Source of the DNA: Hydrogeniiclostridium mannosilyticum
GTDB taxonomy: Bacteria; Bacillota; Clostridia; Oscillospirales; Acutalibacteraceae
Assembly (NCBI RefSeq): GCF_003268275.1
Contig: NZ_QLYR01000008.1
Coordinates: forward strand, 56,957 to 120,956
DNA: 64,000 nucleotides
Direction of reading: 5' to 3'
Part shown: in pieces, positions 10,152-19,488 of the stretch
Layout of the letters: the number at the start of each line of letters is the position of its first letter
How positions within the stretch are numbered: the first letter of the stretch is position 1
The notes under the pieces: generated by a model
The model's input: only the letters and a program-made list of their open reading frames with translations
Databases searched by the model: none
What the model was told of the DNA's origin: nothing
Program-made: the position numbers and the translations under genes

Positions 10152-11357
10152 CTATTTGAGCTCGTTTCTTAGCTTTGCCTTTTTATAAATAACGATGCCG
10201 ATATACAGCGCCAGGAATCCGGCCAGAACCGCCACCAGTGTCATGGTCTCACCGGGGCCACCCATCTTTACCTCAGCCCACAATGTGTCAAGCTGAAGGC
10301 TTGTTTCGGTGGGTAAATTGACAAAAACCTCCGAACGATCCAGAACCTCCTGTGGGGGGTAAAAAATCGGGCTTTCCACCATCTCCTCCGGCAGCAGCTC
10401 TTTTGCGGCGCTTTCCGGTGTGGAGTAGCCAATATATTCCATGTTGGCGGCAGCAATTTCCGGGTCGCATAAAAAATTAATATACGCTTCTGCCTCAGCC
10501 TTATGCTGGCTGCCCTTAGGAATACACATGGCATCGACAAAGAAGTTGGTGCCCTGCTCAGTGGGGATGGTAAAACCGATATCCTCGTTATCTTCCACCA
10601 AAATCGCCGCGTCTCCTGCATAATAAGGCCCTAGCCAGGCCTCGCCGTTTTCCATCTTGCTGAAAATCTGGTCCATAACATAAGCCTGTACCAAAGGCTT
10701 TTGCTGCTTTAGTAGGTCTGCTGCTTGAATCCATTCATCCGCATCCGTGGAATTAAACGAAAAGCCGAGCAGCTTTTGTGCAATGCCGAATGTATCTCTC
10801 GGATTGTCAAACATGAGGATTTTACCCGCATATTTTTCGTTCCACAGCACATCCCAGCTCTTTGTCTCCTCCTCAGAGACATAATTTTTGTTGTAGAAGA
10901 TGCCCACAACTCCCCAGGTGTAGGGGACCGAATACTCATTTTCAGGGTCATAAAGCGGGTTGCGGTACGCCTCGTCTATATATTGGAAGTTGGGAATATT
11001 GTTGAAATCTAGTTTTTCCAGCATCCCCTCGTCAATCATCTTTGAAATCATATAATCCGAGGGAATAATCACATCATAGCTGGCGCCGCCGCTTGCCAGC
11101 TTGGAATAAAGCGACTCGTTGTCCGGGTAAGTCGTATAATTCACCTGTATACCCGTGCGCCGGGTAAATTCCGCGTTGATGTCTATGGTTCCGTCCGTTC
11201 CGTCGGAGATATACTCCCCCCAATTATAGACGTTGATCGTCACGCCGGTGAGCGGGGCCGCCTCCTCGGTTTCTGCAAGAAGGGTTTTAGGAAAGGCTGC
11301 CCACACACCCAGGGCCAAAATCAGAACGCCGCAAAGGGCTGTTATACGCCGCCTCAT
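10152..11357 (-). CDS. potD: Spermidine/putrescine ABC transporter substrate-binding protein, C-terminally membrane-anchored
   Basis: Captures polyamines outside the membrane for PotABC. 401 residues. A signal-type hydrophobic stretch (about residues 6-24) is followed by the binding domain starting TINVYNWGEYI; SYDVIIPSDYMISKM and CIPKGSQHKAEAEAYINFL are typical PotD/PotF segments. There is no lipobox cysteine. Instead the C-terminus has a second hydrophobic helix (TLVAVLAGFLALYIGIVIY) followed by KKAKLRNELK, so the protein appears to be anchored at its C-terminus instead of by lipid. Its ATG overlaps the potC stop. Confidence 0.93.
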   Translation of the reverse strand: MRRRITALCGVLILALGVWAAFPKTLLAETEEAAPLTGVTINVYNWGEYISDGTDGTIDINAEFTRRTGIQVNYTTYPDNESLYSKLASGGASYDVIIPSDYMISKMIDEGMLEKLDFNNIPNFQYIDEAYRNPLYDPENEYSVPYTWGVVGIFYNKNYVSEEETKSWDVLWNEKYAGKILMFDNPRDTFGIAQKLLGFSFNSTDADEWIQAADLLKQQKPLVQAYVMDQIFSKMENGEAWLGPYYAGDAAILVEDNEDIGFTIPTEQGTNFFVDAMCIPKGSQHKAEAEAYINFLCDPEIAAANMEYIGYSTPESAAKELLPEEMVESPIFYPPQEVLDRSEVFVNLPTETSLQLDTLWAEVKMGGPGETMTLVAVLAGFLALYIGIVIYKKAKLRNELK

Positions 11358-12172
11358 GCTTCACCCTCCCTTTGCAGCTTTCTTTCCAGTTTTTTCTCCC
11401 TGGATTGCCGGATATTAACTACCAGCAACAGAAGGAGAATGATGACAAACAGAAGTGTGGAGAGTGCGTTGATTTCAGGACTGATTCGTTTACGAGTCAT
11501 GGAATAGATAAAAATCGGCAGTGTCTGGGTAGTGCCGCTGGTAAAATAGCTGATGATAAAATCATCAATCGAAAGAGTAAAGGCCATTATCATGCCGGTA
11601 ATAATCCCGGGCATAATCTCTGGCAGCACGACCTTGACAAAAGCCTTGGCCGGCGGGCACCCCAAATCCTGCGCCGCCTCATACAGATTAGCGTCCATCT
11701 GGCGCAGCTTCGGCAGCACCGAAAGGATCACGTATGGTAGGCAGAAGGTAATATGTGCGAGAATGATGGACAGCATTCCCAGCTCCCAGTCAAACGCGTT
11801 GGCAACGAACACAAACAGCAGCATAAGAGAAACACCTGTGACAATTTCCGGGTTAACCATTGGGAAATTCGTCACGTTCATAACCAGGCGCTTCCGCCAT
11901 TTTTTCATATTGCTGATGCCAATGGCTGCCGCTGTTCCCAGCACCGTGGCAAATATTGCCGCCACCAGGGCAATAATCAGGGTGTTTTTCAGGGCATCCA
12001 GCAGCATACGGTCCTCAAACATCTGGACATACCATTTAAAGGTAAAGCCGGACCAAACTGTCCTGCTCTTTGTGGCAGAATCATTGAAGGAAAAAACAAT
12101 CAGAACCACAATCGGAGCATATAAAAAAATAAAAATCAAAGCAACGTAAATTCTTGAGAGTAATTTTTTCAT
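11354..12172 (-). CDS. potC: Spermidine/putrescine ABC transporter permease
   Basis: Inner-membrane permease of the polyamine importer, 272 residues with about six hydrophobic segments. The EAA loop that contacts PotA reads YEAAQDLGCPPAKAF. It overlaps potB (ATGA) upstream and potD (ATGA) downstream, so the four genes are translated as a coupled unit. Confidence 0.93.
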   Translation of the reverse strand: MKKLLSRIYVALIFIFLYAPIVVLIVFSFNDSATKSRTVWSGFTFKWYVQMFEDRMLLDALKNTLIIALVAAIFATVLGTAAAIGISNMKKWRKRLVMNVTNFPMVNPEIVTGVSLMLLFVFVANAFDWELGMLSIILAHITFCLPYVILSVLPKLRQMDANLYEAAQDLGCPPAKAFVKVVLPEIMPGIITGMIMAFTLSIDDFIISYFTSGTTQTLPIFIYSMTRKRISPEINALSTLLFVIILLLLLVVNIRQSREKKLERKLQREGEA

Positions 12173-12987
12173 ATCATAATCCCTCCCGTTGCCTTCTCGC
12201 CGTCATCAAACTGATTCATAATACCCATACAAATCAGAATCAGCACCATCAGCACCAATGAAATGGCCGAGCCCAGATTGGGGTTGTAAGCGCTGCCGAG
12301 GAACTGCATATCAATCAGGTCTCCAATCAGCAGATTGGCTCCGCCCCCAAGCATTTTAGAGATAATAAAGGTGCTGACTGCGGGCACAAACACCATGGTA
12401 ATGCCGGAAATTACCCCCGGCATGCTGATGGGGAAAACCACCTTTAGAAAAACGCGTTTTCCATCGGCCCCCAAGTCCTGCGCCGCCTCAATGACCGAAT
12501 TATCGATTTTGGTCAATACGGAATAGATGGGCAAAATCATATAAGGAACATAGTTGTAAACCATGCCGAGAACCACTGCTCCCGGCGTATTGATAAGCGG
12601 TAGGCGCCCCAGGCCGATTGCCGCCAAAAAATTATTTATTAGGCCGTTATCCTCCAGCAGGGTCATCCATGCATAGGTGCGCAGCAGAAAATTCATCCAC
12701 ATCGGCAGCATAACCAGCATAATCATTACATTCTGCCGCCGCGCCTTGCAATGCGCAATAATATAGGCCAAGGGGTAACCAATGAGCAAGCAAACAAACG
12801 TCGCAATTGCGCCCAGCCAGATCGAGCGCAGGAATACGTTGGAATACTGCCCCACCTGCATAATATTTTCCAGGCTAAAGGACCCGGATTTATCCGTAAA
12901 AGCAAAAAATATAACCAGGAACATTGGAACGATGATAAAAATCGCCATCCACACCAGATAAGGCGCCGCTGCAGCTTTCGACTTCAA
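12169..12987 (-). CDS. potB: Spermidine/putrescine ABC transporter permease
   Basis: Second permease of the PotABCD importer, 272 residues, about six membrane segments. The EAA loop is [15 protein letters not shown]. The likely start is TTG, overlapping the potA stop (TTGA), with GGAGG 10 bases upstream. It pairs with potC and with the PotA ATPase. Confidence 0.92.
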   Translation of the reverse strand: MKSKAAAAPYLVWMAIFIIVPMFLVIFFAFTDKSGSFSLENIMQVGQYSNVFLRSIWLGAIATFVCLLIGYPLAYIIAHCKARRQNVMIMLVMLPMWMNFLLRTYAWMTLLEDNGLINNFLAAIGLGRLPLINTPGAVVLGMVYNYVPYMILPIYSVLTKIDNSVIEAAQDLGADGKRVFLKVVFPISMPGVISGITMVFVPAVSTFIISKMLGGGANLLIGDLIDMQFLGSAYNPNLGSAISLVLMVLILICMGIMNQFDDGEKATGGIMI

Positions 12988-14129
12988 TCTACTTCCGCCT
13001 CCTCGCCATTGTCATTCTGAGGCATATATTCATCCATTTCGTCGCTGAATGTGCTGTAATCGCCAAAAGTCCCCGAATATTCAGACTTTTTCATAATATG
13101 GATGTCGTCCGGCGTCAGCTGCAAGCCAATACGCTTGCCAGCCTCCTGGTAATCCGTCGACTGGATCATCCATTTAAAGCCCTGTACATCCACAATGAAC
13201 TCAAAATGGACCCCTTTAAATGTCACGCTCGTTACCTCGCCCGTGAGCATCGTTGACTCCGGCTCCACCATGTCGATGTCCTCCGGACGAATGACCACAT
13301 CGACCGGCTCATCTTTGGCAAACCCCTTATCCAAGCACTTAAACTTTTTGCCTGCAAATTCACACAGGAAGTCCTCATGCATAATGCCGTCCAGAATATT
13401 ACTTTCACCGATAAAATCCGCGACAAAGGCGTTTTTCGGCTCATTATAAATATCCTGCGGCGTACCAATCTGCTGAATAATCCCCTTGTCCATAACCACC
13501 ACGGTGTCGCTCATAGACAGCGCTTCCTCCTGGTCATGCGTGACAAAGATAAATGTAATACCCGTGGCCTGCTGGATCTTTTTCAGCTCCACCTGCATGT
13601 CCTTGCGCAGCTTCAGGTCCAGCGCGCCGAGCGGTTCGTCCAGCAGCAGGATTTTAGGGTCGTTGGCGAGCGCGCGCGCAATTGCCACGCGTTGCTGCTG
13701 CCCGCCGGAAAGCTGGTGGATCCCCCTGTGGGAAAAGCCCGAGAGGTTGACAAGCTCCAGCATCTCCTTGACGGTCTTTTTTACTTCGCTCTCCTTTTTA
13801 CCGTGGACCCGCATCCCAAACGCCACGTTATCATACACATTCAGGTGCGGAAACAGGGCATATTTCTGGAAAATGGTGTTGACAGCACGCTTATGCGGCG
13901 GCAGGTCGTTGATCCGCTTTCCGGAAAAAAAGACGTCGCCGGCATCCGGTTTGATAAAGCCCCCTATGATGCGCAGCGTCGTCGTTTTGCCGCAGCCAGA
14001 GGGCCCGAGCAGGGTAACAAATTCCCCGTCTCGTATGTTCAGGTTTAAATCCTGAAGCACATTCTCCCCGTCAAACGACATTGAGATGTTTTTGAGCGAA
14101 ATAATTGGTGAGTTTTCCATAATCTGCAT
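12984..14129 (-). CDS. potA: Spermidine/putrescine ABC transporter ATP-binding protein
   Basis: Energises polyamine uptake. 381 residues: an ABC domain (about 1-240) with Walker [10 protein letters not shown], signature [15 protein letters not shown] and Walker [13 protein letters not shown], then a C-terminal TOBE regulatory domain (about 275-360). The tail is acidic ([18 protein letters not shown]). First gene of potABCD-epimerase, behind a long leader. Confidence 0.95.
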   Translation of the reverse strand: MQIMENSPIISLKNISMSFDGENVLQDLNLNIRDGEFVTLLGPSGCGKTTTLRIIGGFIKPDAGDVFFSGKRINDLPPHKRAVNTIFQKYALFPHLNVYDNVAFGMRVHGKKESEVKKTVKEMLELVNLSGFSHRGIHQLSGGQQQRVAIARALANDPKILLLDEPLGALDLKLRKDMQVELKKIQQATGITFIFVTHDQEEALSMSDTVVVMDKGIIQQIGTPQDIYNEPKNAFVADFIGESNILDGIMHEDFLCEFAGKKFKCLDKGFAKDEPVDVVIRPEDIDMVEPESTMLTGEVTSVTFKGVHFEFIVDVQGFKWMIQSTDYQEAGKRIGLQLTPDDIHIMKKSEYSGTFGDYSTFSDEMDEYMPQNDNGEEAEVD

Positions 14130-14420
14130 CCCCTTTGCGGTAATATCGTTACGTTAAGCCCGGCGCTTGGGCCCGCCGCAAAACAGGTTTACGGCAAACC
14201 CTCGAAAAATCACTTTCAGGCCGGCAGCGGCCCTATTTTCGCAATGGCAACGAAAAAATGCTTTTTCTCGGACAGCCTCCGCCGCATAAAGCGCGCATCG
14301 GCAAATCCAAGACGCAAGCCCCAGCCATATGGTTTCAGAGTTCTGCCCCCGCAAAGAAATAAAAAACGAAGTGGTCGCGGCAGTATCAGATGGCCAGTTA
14401 TTTTACGGATGCAAACGCAA
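14130..14420 (-). promoter_or_regulatory. Long 5' leader of the pot operon, structure unassigned
   Basis: About 290 nt lie between the predicted transcription start and potA. The leader is GC-richer than the region around its promoter and contains several possible stems, for example a GCCG/CGGC-rich part near 14160-14230 and a CGAGAAAAA/TTTTTTCG stem near 14250-14270. I cannot match it to a riboswitch class by eye. A 66-codon frame inside it (14154-14354) begins at TTG without a ribosome site and is not called. Confidence 0.35.
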
Positions 14421-14427
14421 CGATATA

Positions 14428-14456
14428 AATATAGAGAAAAAAGCCTTAATTGTCAA
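14428..14456 (-). promoter_or_regulatory. pot operon promoter
   Basis: TTGACA, 17 bases, TATATT on the minus strand, about 300 bases upstream of potA. Confidence 0.7.
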
Positions 14457-14629
14457 GATAATTTTTTATTTTTCTGCAAATTTCCACTTTAATCTAAAAT
14501 ACATGTAAAATTAAAGTGATTTCCTCTGTTTTTCTCTTGAATCCTTTTATTTTCTCTTTCTATATTTCTCCACTACTATTTTTATGCCGCGGGCTTCTTC
14601 AGCACCGTATCCCCCATCCGGCAAAAATT

Positions 14630-14658
14630 TTGTAATTTCACTGCAAACGTGGTAAAAT
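14630..14658 (+). promoter_or_regulatory. Promoter for the MATE exporter
   Basis: TTGTAA, 17 bases, TAAAAT, about 50 bases before the gene. The AT-rich stretch 14460-14620 between the divergent promoters holds nothing else I recognise. Confidence 0.6.
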
Positions 14659-14705
14659 ATCAAACCAGGCGAATGCGCATAAATAAGCGGTAAAGGTTGG
14701 CGAAT

Positions 14706-16046
14706 GTGCAGATGGCAACTGAATTATTTAGCAAAAAAAGCCTTAAAAGGCTGATTTTCCCCCTGATTATTGAGCAGATTTTGGCAGTGACCGTCGGCAT
14801 GGCGGACACCATCATGGTTTCGTCGGTAGGTGAAGCCGCCGTTTCCGGGGTGTCCCTGGTCGATATGATCAATGTCCTACTCATTAATATCTTTGCAGCG
14901 CTCGCAACCGGCGGCGCAGTCATCACCTCTCAATACCTCGGCGCCCATGCCCCTGAAAAAGCGCGCAGCTCTGCAAACCAGCTTATACTTTCCTCTCTGG
15001 TGATTTCGGCCGCCGTCATGATTTTTACCTATTTCCTGCGTTCCGCTCTGCTTCGCCTGATCTTCGGTTCCATTGCGGATGATGTCATGCAGAACGCGCT
15101 GACCTACTTTGCCATATCCTCGTTTTCCTACCCTTTTATTGCCCTTTACAATTCCTGCGCAGCACTGTTCCGATCCATGGGAAATTCCAAAATTTCCATG
15201 GTAACCTCGCTGATTATGAATGCCGTCAATATTGCTGGAAATGCTATTTTAGTCTTTATATTTCACATGGGGGTCGCCGGCGTCGCTCTGCCCTCGCTGA
15301 TCTCCCGTGTTCTCGGCGCATTGATGCTGCTTGTCCTGCTGCACCGCCGCAAGCATGAGGTCTATTTGACCTACCGCTCCTGTTTGCTGCCCAAATGGGC
15401 GATAATCAAACGGATTTTACATATCGGCATTCCAAATGCCCTCGAAAACAGCATGTTTCAGCTGGGCCGAATCCTCGTTGTCAGCATCATTGCTACTTTC
15501 GGCACGGTTCAAATTGCCGCGAACGCTGTAGCCAATAATCTGGACGCGCTTGGCTGTATCCCCGGGCAGGCCATGAGCCTGGCGATGATTACCGTTGTCG
15601 GGCAGTGTGTCGGTGCACGTGACTACGAACAGGCCAAGCACTACGCCAAACGCCTAATGAAAACGACCTACCTCATCACCGCACTTTTAAACGGCGCTAT
15701 CTTGCTGGCCCTCCCCCTCATCCTTTTCTTTTACAACCTTTCACCGGAGACGCTCAGCCTTGCCACTACCCTTGTCTTTATTCATGACGGCTGCGCCATT
15801 CTGCTGTGGCCCGCCGCCTTTACCCTGCCCAACGCCCTGCGGGCTGCGAACGACGTCCATTTTCCCATGGTCATCTCTATTTTCTCCATGTGCCTGTTCC
15901 GCATTATCTTCAGCATCCTCCTCGGTCAAAATCTAGGCTGGGGCGCAGTGGGTGTTTGGGTTGCCATGGTTCTGGACTGGATATTCCGTGCCGTCTGTTT
16001 CATTTGGCGATTCGCCGGGGGAAAATGGCAGCTGAAAAAACTGTAA
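14706..16046 (+). CDS. MATE family efflux transporter
   Basis: Cation-antiport multidrug exporter family (NorM/DinF-like), about 446 residues with 12 expected hydrophobic segments in two related halves. Typical elements: LIIEQILAVTVGMADTIMVS at the start, ATGGAVITSQYLGA, and the mid-protein repeat GIPNALENSMFQLGRI with IPGQAMSLAMITVVGQCVGA. I prefer the GTG at 14706 because AAAGG lies 9 bases before it; ATG at 14712 is the alternative. Substrate unknown. Confidence 0.92.
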   Translation: MQMATELFSKKSLKRLIFPLIIEQILAVTVGMADTIMVSSVGEAAVSGVSLVDMINVLLINIFAALATGGAVITSQYLGAHAPEKARSSANQLILSSLVISAAVMIFTYFLRSALLRLIFGSIADDVMQNALTYFAISSFSYPFIALYNSCAALFRSMGNSKISMVTSLIMNAVNIAGNAILVFIFHMGVAGVALPSLISRVLGALMLLVLLHRRKHEVYLTYRSCLLPKWAIIKRILHIGIPNALENSMFQLGRILVVSIIATFGTVQIAANAVANNLDALGCIPGQAMSLAMITVVGQCVGARDYEQAKHYAKRLMKTTYLITALLNGAILLALPLILFFYNLSPETLSLATTLVFIHDGCAILLWPAAFTLPNALRAANDVHFPMVISIFSMCLFRIIFSILLGQNLGWGAVGVWVAMVLDWIFRAVCFIWRFAGGKWQLKKL

Positions 16047-16101
16047 ACCGCGTAATTTATGAATGAATAAAAAATGAATCGAAAACTATTTTAATAAAAC
16101 G

Positions 16102-16130
16102 TTGCAGTTTTTCACAAAAAAATATACAAT
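16102..16130 (+). promoter_or_regulatory. Promoter for the RING/zinc-ribbon protein
   Basis: TTGCAG, 17 bases, TACAAT, about 50 bases upstream of the gene; galU follows with no terminator between. Confidence 0.6.
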
Positions 16131-16183
16131 ATATTTTATGAATACCACTTATTCTGCCCATATTATCTAGGAGGCCACTCTTT

Positions 16184-17266
16184 ATGATTGATTATACCGG
16201 GCTCGAATGCCCCATATGTGGAGAAAAGTTTACCGCCCAGGACGACATTGTCGTATGCCCTGAATGCGGCGCACCCTATCACCGCGCCTGCTATTTGCGT
16301 GAAGGCAAATGCGCTTTTGCAGATAAGCACGGCACTGCTGAGGCATGGCAGCCGCCTAAAAAAGAAGCCGCACAAGAAAACGCGGAAGCACAGAGCAAGG
16401 ATGAAAAGCGCTGTCCACGCTGTGGAAAGTCCAATTCCAGCCAAGCGCTTTTCTGCGACCACTGCGGTCTCCCGCTCTCCGGTGGCCAAGCTGCGCCGCC
16501 AGCCTACACCGCCTCAGGCGGGTTTCCCCCATTCCAGGGCGTTCCTCCGCAAGCCCCAACCGGAGGGCCTCAGAACGGCCCGGCGTCTCCTCAGGGTCCC
16601 TTTCAGAGCCCATTTGGCGCCGCCCCTTTCTTTTTAGACCCTATGGGCGGCGTTAATCCCAACGATCAAATCGACGGTGCGCCGGTAAACGATATTGCTA
16701 AATTAGTACAGACAAACACCGCCTATTACCTGCCTACCTTTTTTAATCTGCGCCGGTACCGCCGGAACCGTTTCAATTTTTGCGCCTTTCTGTGCAGCGG
16801 CGGCTGGATGCTATATCGGAAACAATATAAGACAGGAGCGATCGTGACCGCTTCCATGCTCTTGCTATTTATTCTGGAGATTTATTTTACCGGCCTGTCG
16901 CAGCCCATCATAACCAACATGCTGATTCAGGCGGGCGCATCCCCAGGTACTGCCGTCACTATGGAGCAATATATGCAGGCTATGCAGGGTCTTTATTCTC
17001 TCCCCTGGACAGACATGCTGATTTTAATCATCCCCTTCCTCTGCAGCTTGGGGCGCCTCATCATTATGTTTATTATTGGGTTTACCGGCAACAAAATGTA
17101 TTGTAAGCACTGTGTCCAGAAAGTCCTGCGCATACGCGAATCCACCGGCGTCCCCGACGAACAGGCCCTGCAGCTGCAACAACAGGGCGGCGTCAATACC
17201 GCGCTTGCCGTTTGCATGTTGGTTTGCTATGTGATTTTAATGTGTATTCCCCAGCTAATGATTTAA
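16184..17266 (+). CDS. RING-like/zinc-ribbon protein with DUF2628-type membrane region
   Basis: 360 residues. The N-terminal 50 contain CPICGEKF, VVCPECGAPYHRACY and a further Cys, the prokaryotic RING-like pattern (Cys/His zinc sites). A second zinc ribbon follows at about 77-97 (CPRCGKSN and CDHCGLPL). A Pro/Gly/Gln-rich linker (about 100-165) leads to a membrane domain with about three hydrophobic segments, resembling DUF2628 proteins. AGGAGG lies upstream of the ATG. Function unknown; the fold suggests protein binding at the membrane, not proven ubiquitin-like chemistry. It precedes galU by 54 bases, probably in one transcript. Confidence 0.75.
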   Translation: MIDYTGLECPICGEKFTAQDDIVVCPECGAPYHRACYLREGKCAFADKHGTAEAWQPPKKEAAQENAEAQSKDEKRCPRCGKSNSSQALFCDHCGLPLSGGQAAPPAYTASGGFPPFQGVPPQAPTGGPQNGPASPQGPFQSPFGAAPFFLDPMGGVNPNDQIDGAPVNDIAKLVQTNTAYYLPTFFNLRRYRRNRFNFCAFLCSGGWMLYRKQYKTGAIVTASMLLLFILEIYFTGLSQPIITNMLIQAGASPGTAVTMEQYMQAMQGLYSLPWTDMLILIIPFLCSLGRLIIMFIIGFTGNKMYCKHCVQKVLRIRESTGVPDEQALQLQQQGGVNTALAVCMLVCYVILMCIPQLMI

Positions 17267-17320
17267 CGGTGTTCAGAGTCTGTTTATTAAGATTGATAAA
17301 AGCAAAGGAGTTTCGAGATC

Positions 17321-18196
17321 ATGAAAGTTACAAAAGCAGTTATTCCCGCAGCCGGCCTGGGTACGCGTGTTTTGCCCGCTACAAAATCCATGCCGAAAGA
17401 GATGCTGCCGATTGTCGATAAACCCGCCATTCAGTACATTGTCGAAGAGGCCGTACAATCCGGCATCACCGACATACTCATCATTACTAACCGTGGCAAA
17501 GGCTTGATAGAGGACCATTTTGACCGTGTCCCCGAGCTGGAGGCCCGCTTAGAAAACGGCGGCCCCGAAAAGGAAGCGATTTTAAAGGATGTAATCGACA
17601 TCGCCCACCGGGCCAATATCTATTTTGTACGCCAGAAGGAGACTCGCGGCCTGGGCCATGCCGTCAATTGCGCCCGCTCCTTTATTGCCAACGAACCCTT
17701 TGCCGTACTCTACGGCGACGATGTCATTTTGGGGAAAAATCCGGTGTGCGGGCAATTAATCCGTGCTTATGAGGAATTTGGGCTCGGGGTACTCGGTGTG
17801 AAGGAGGTCAGCCCTGCGGCTATTCACAAATACAGCTCCCTGAAGGTTGAAAATATTCGCGGCTGTTATTATAAATGTACGGACATGATCGAAAAGCCCA
17901 GTGAGGGGCAGGTCATGTCGCTGTTTTCCATTTTAGGCCGCTGCGTGCTGCCGCCGGAGATCTTCGACATTCTCGATCAAACCGCACCCGGGGCCGGCGG
18001 GGAAATCCAGCTCACTGATGCCATGTGTACGCTCGCACGCAGCAAAGGCATGGTTGCCGTGGACTTTGACGGGCGCCGTTATGATATGGGTAATAAGCTC
18101 GGCATTATGCAGGCAAACTGTGAGGTCGCGCTTGAGCATCCTGAAATTGGCGGCGCATTCCGGACTTATCTGAAGGAGCTTGCCAAAACTCTGTAA
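17321..18196 (+). CDS. galU: UTP-glucose-1-phosphate uridylyltransferase
   Basis: Forms UDP-glucose from UTP and glucose 1-phosphate for glycolipid and envelope polysaccharide synthesis. 291 residues. The nucleotide-binding signature GLGTRVLPATKSMPKEMLP is intact, as are LYGDDVILG and the C-terminal DGRRYDMGNKLG. AAGGAG precedes the ATG by about 9 bases. It follows the RING-like gene closely. Confidence 0.96.
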   Translation: MKVTKAVIPAAGLGTRVLPATKSMPKEMLPIVDKPAIQYIVEEAVQSGITDILIITNRGKGLIEDHFDRVPELEARLENGGPEKEAILKDVIDIAHRANIYFVRQKETRGLGHAVNCARSFIANEPFAVLYGDDVILGKNPVCGQLIRAYEEFGLGVLGVKEVSPAAIHKYSSLKVENIRGCYYKCTDMIEKPSEGQVMSLFSILGRCVLPPEIFDILDQTAPGAGGEIQLTDAMCTLARSKGMVAVDFDGRRYDMGNKLGIMQANCEVALEHPEIGGAFRTYLKELAKTL

Positions 18197-18219
18197 GCAT
18201 GTTTTGCAGAAGATTAGCC

Positions 18220-18248
18220 TTGACTTTAGCAGGATGGTCTGGTATAAT
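18220..18248 (+). promoter_or_regulatory. rpsF-ssb-rpsR promoter
   Basis: TTGACT, 17 bases, TATAAT, about 85 bases before rpsF. Confidence 0.75.
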
Positions 18249-18284
18249 TTTTCTGTTAAACTGTGTGGGAATGCAGTTTTTATC

Positions 18285-18310
18285 CTTGCTCCGGTTTATG
18301 CCGGGGCCAA
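18285..18310 (+). promoter_or_regulatory. Hairpin in the rpsF leader, possible S6:S18 autoregulatory site
   Basis: CTCCGG and CCGGGG flank a TTTATG loop just before the rpsF ribosome site. A CCG-containing hairpin in rpsF leaders is known to bind the S6:S18 complex in many bacteria. The match here is by position and the CCG element only. Confidence 0.35.
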
Positions 18311-18331
18311 AGTCCAAAAGGAGGTGTCACA

Positions 18332-18628
18332 ATGCCAGAAGTAAAACATTCCTATGAAACTGTTTTTATCCTCTCCACAAAGCTGGGTGAGGAGGAAACC
18401 GCCGCCCTGGTGAAAAAGTTTACCGATTTGGTTGCGGCAAACGGTACCGTAGACAGCGTTGACGAGTGGGGAAAGCGCAAGCTCGCCTATGAAATCAACA
18501 AGGAGAGCGAGGGCTATTACACGCTGATCAATTTCACCAGCGTTCCGTCCTTTACCGCAGAGCTGGACCGTGTTTACAAAATTACAGACGGAGTGCTTCG
18601 TTCTTTAATCATTCGCAAGGATGTATAA
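18332..18628 (+). CDS. rpsF: 30S ribosomal protein S6
   Basis: 98 residues, normal length. It starts MPEVKHSYETVFIL and contains DEWGKRKLAYEINKESEGYY, the S6 core. The ATG at 18332 has AAAAGGAGGTG upstream; the longer open frame to 18263 is leader. S6 binds S18 on the 30S platform; both genes flank ssb here, the common bacterial arrangement. Confidence 0.97.
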   Translation: MPEVKHSYETVFILSTKLGEEETAALVKKFTDLVAANGTVDSVDEWGKRKLAYEINKESEGYYTLINFTSVPSFTAELDRVYKITDGVLRSLIIRKDV

Positions 18629-18665
18629 GGATTGAAAGCCTGAAAAGCTGAAAGAGAGTGATTTC

Positions 18666-19115
18666 ATGCTCAACGCTGCTATTCTCATGGGCCGCTTGGT
18701 AGCCGACCCCGAACTGCGGCATACATCAAACGATATTTCTGTGACAAGCTTTACCGTTGCTGTCGACCGTTCATATGTTAAATCCGGGACGGACCGTCAG
18801 GCCGATTTTATCGACGTAGTCGCTTGGCGCAGCACTGCTGAGTTTGTTTGTAAGTATTTCCGTAAAGGCCAGCTGATTGCTATTCAGGGCTCCATTCAAA
18901 CCAGAACCTATGTTGACAAGGACAACAACAAGCGCAAGGCGGTTGAGGTTGTCGCTGACAGCGTCCATTTTGCGGAGCCTAAGCGTGACAGCGCCGCTTC
19001 CGGGAGCACGTATCATTCGCGCCCTGATTCCATGGAACCAGCCGCGCCGGCCTATTCCAATGGAAGTGTTGGCGATTTTGAGGAGATTCCCTCGGATGAC
19101 GACCTTCCGTTCTAA
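18666..19115 (+). CDS. ssb: Single-stranded DNA-binding protein
   Basis: 149 residues. OB-fold domain (about 1-105) starting MLNAAILMGRLVADPELR, with FIDVVAWRSTAEFVCKYFRK. A flexible linker follows, then the acidic partner-recruiting tip EEIPSDDDLPF. It lies between rpsF and rpsR in one transcript. Confidence 0.97.
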   Translation: MLNAAILMGRLVADPELRHTSNDISVTSFTVAVDRSYVKSGTDRQADFIDVVAWRSTAEFVCKYFRKGQLIAIQGSIQTRTYVDKDNNKRKAVEVVADSVHFAEPKRDSAASGSTYHSRPDSMEPAAPAYSNGSVGDFEEIPSDDDLPF

Positions 19116-19149
19116 CAGTTTCAGAAGATCACAATAAGGAGGTTTTAGC

Positions 19150-19413
19150 ATGGCTGAACGCAACGATAGACCCGAGAGGTCTGACCGCCGTCCCGGCGGG
19201 CGCAAGGGCCGCAAAAAGGTTTGCGCCTTCTGCGTAGATAAAGTAGAATCCATCGATTACAAGGATGTTGCAAAGCTCCGCCGCTTTATTTCTGAGCGCG
19301 CGAAGATTCTGCCCCGCCGTGTAACCGGCACCTGTGCCCGCCATCAGCGCGAGCTGACCGTCGCCATTAAGCGCGCCCGTCATCTTGCACTGCTTCCCTT
19401 CAGCAGCGACTGA
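19150..19413 (+). CDS. rpsR: 30S ribosomal protein S18, zinc-motif form
   Basis: 87 residues with a basic N-terminal tail. It keeps a CAFC pair and a distal CARH, the Cys3-His set of zinc-type (C+) S18 proteins, and the core [26 protein letters not shown] precedes the ATG. A strong terminator follows. Confidence 0.96.
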   Translation: MAERNDRPERSDRRPGGRKGRKKVCAFCVDKVESIDYKDVAKLRRFISERAKILPRRVTGTCARHQRELTVAIKRARHLALLPFSSD

Positions 19414-19434
19414 GGCACTATAACGGATTTAGAT

Positions 19435-19467
19435 AAAAGAGACAAGCAACATTGCTTGTCTCTTTTT
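19435..19467 (+). terminator. Terminator after rpsR
   Basis: AAAAGAGACAAGCAA, two-base loop, TTGCTTGTCTCTTTTT: a 15-bp stem with a U tail. Confidence 0.9.
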
Positions 19468-19488
19468 GAACTTTTAAGGAGATTACCG

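Noticed and set aside
14154-14354. 66-codon minus-strand frame in the pot leader
   Set aside because: TTG start without ribosome site and Cys/Ala/Arg-rich low-plausibility composition; treated as leader RNA.
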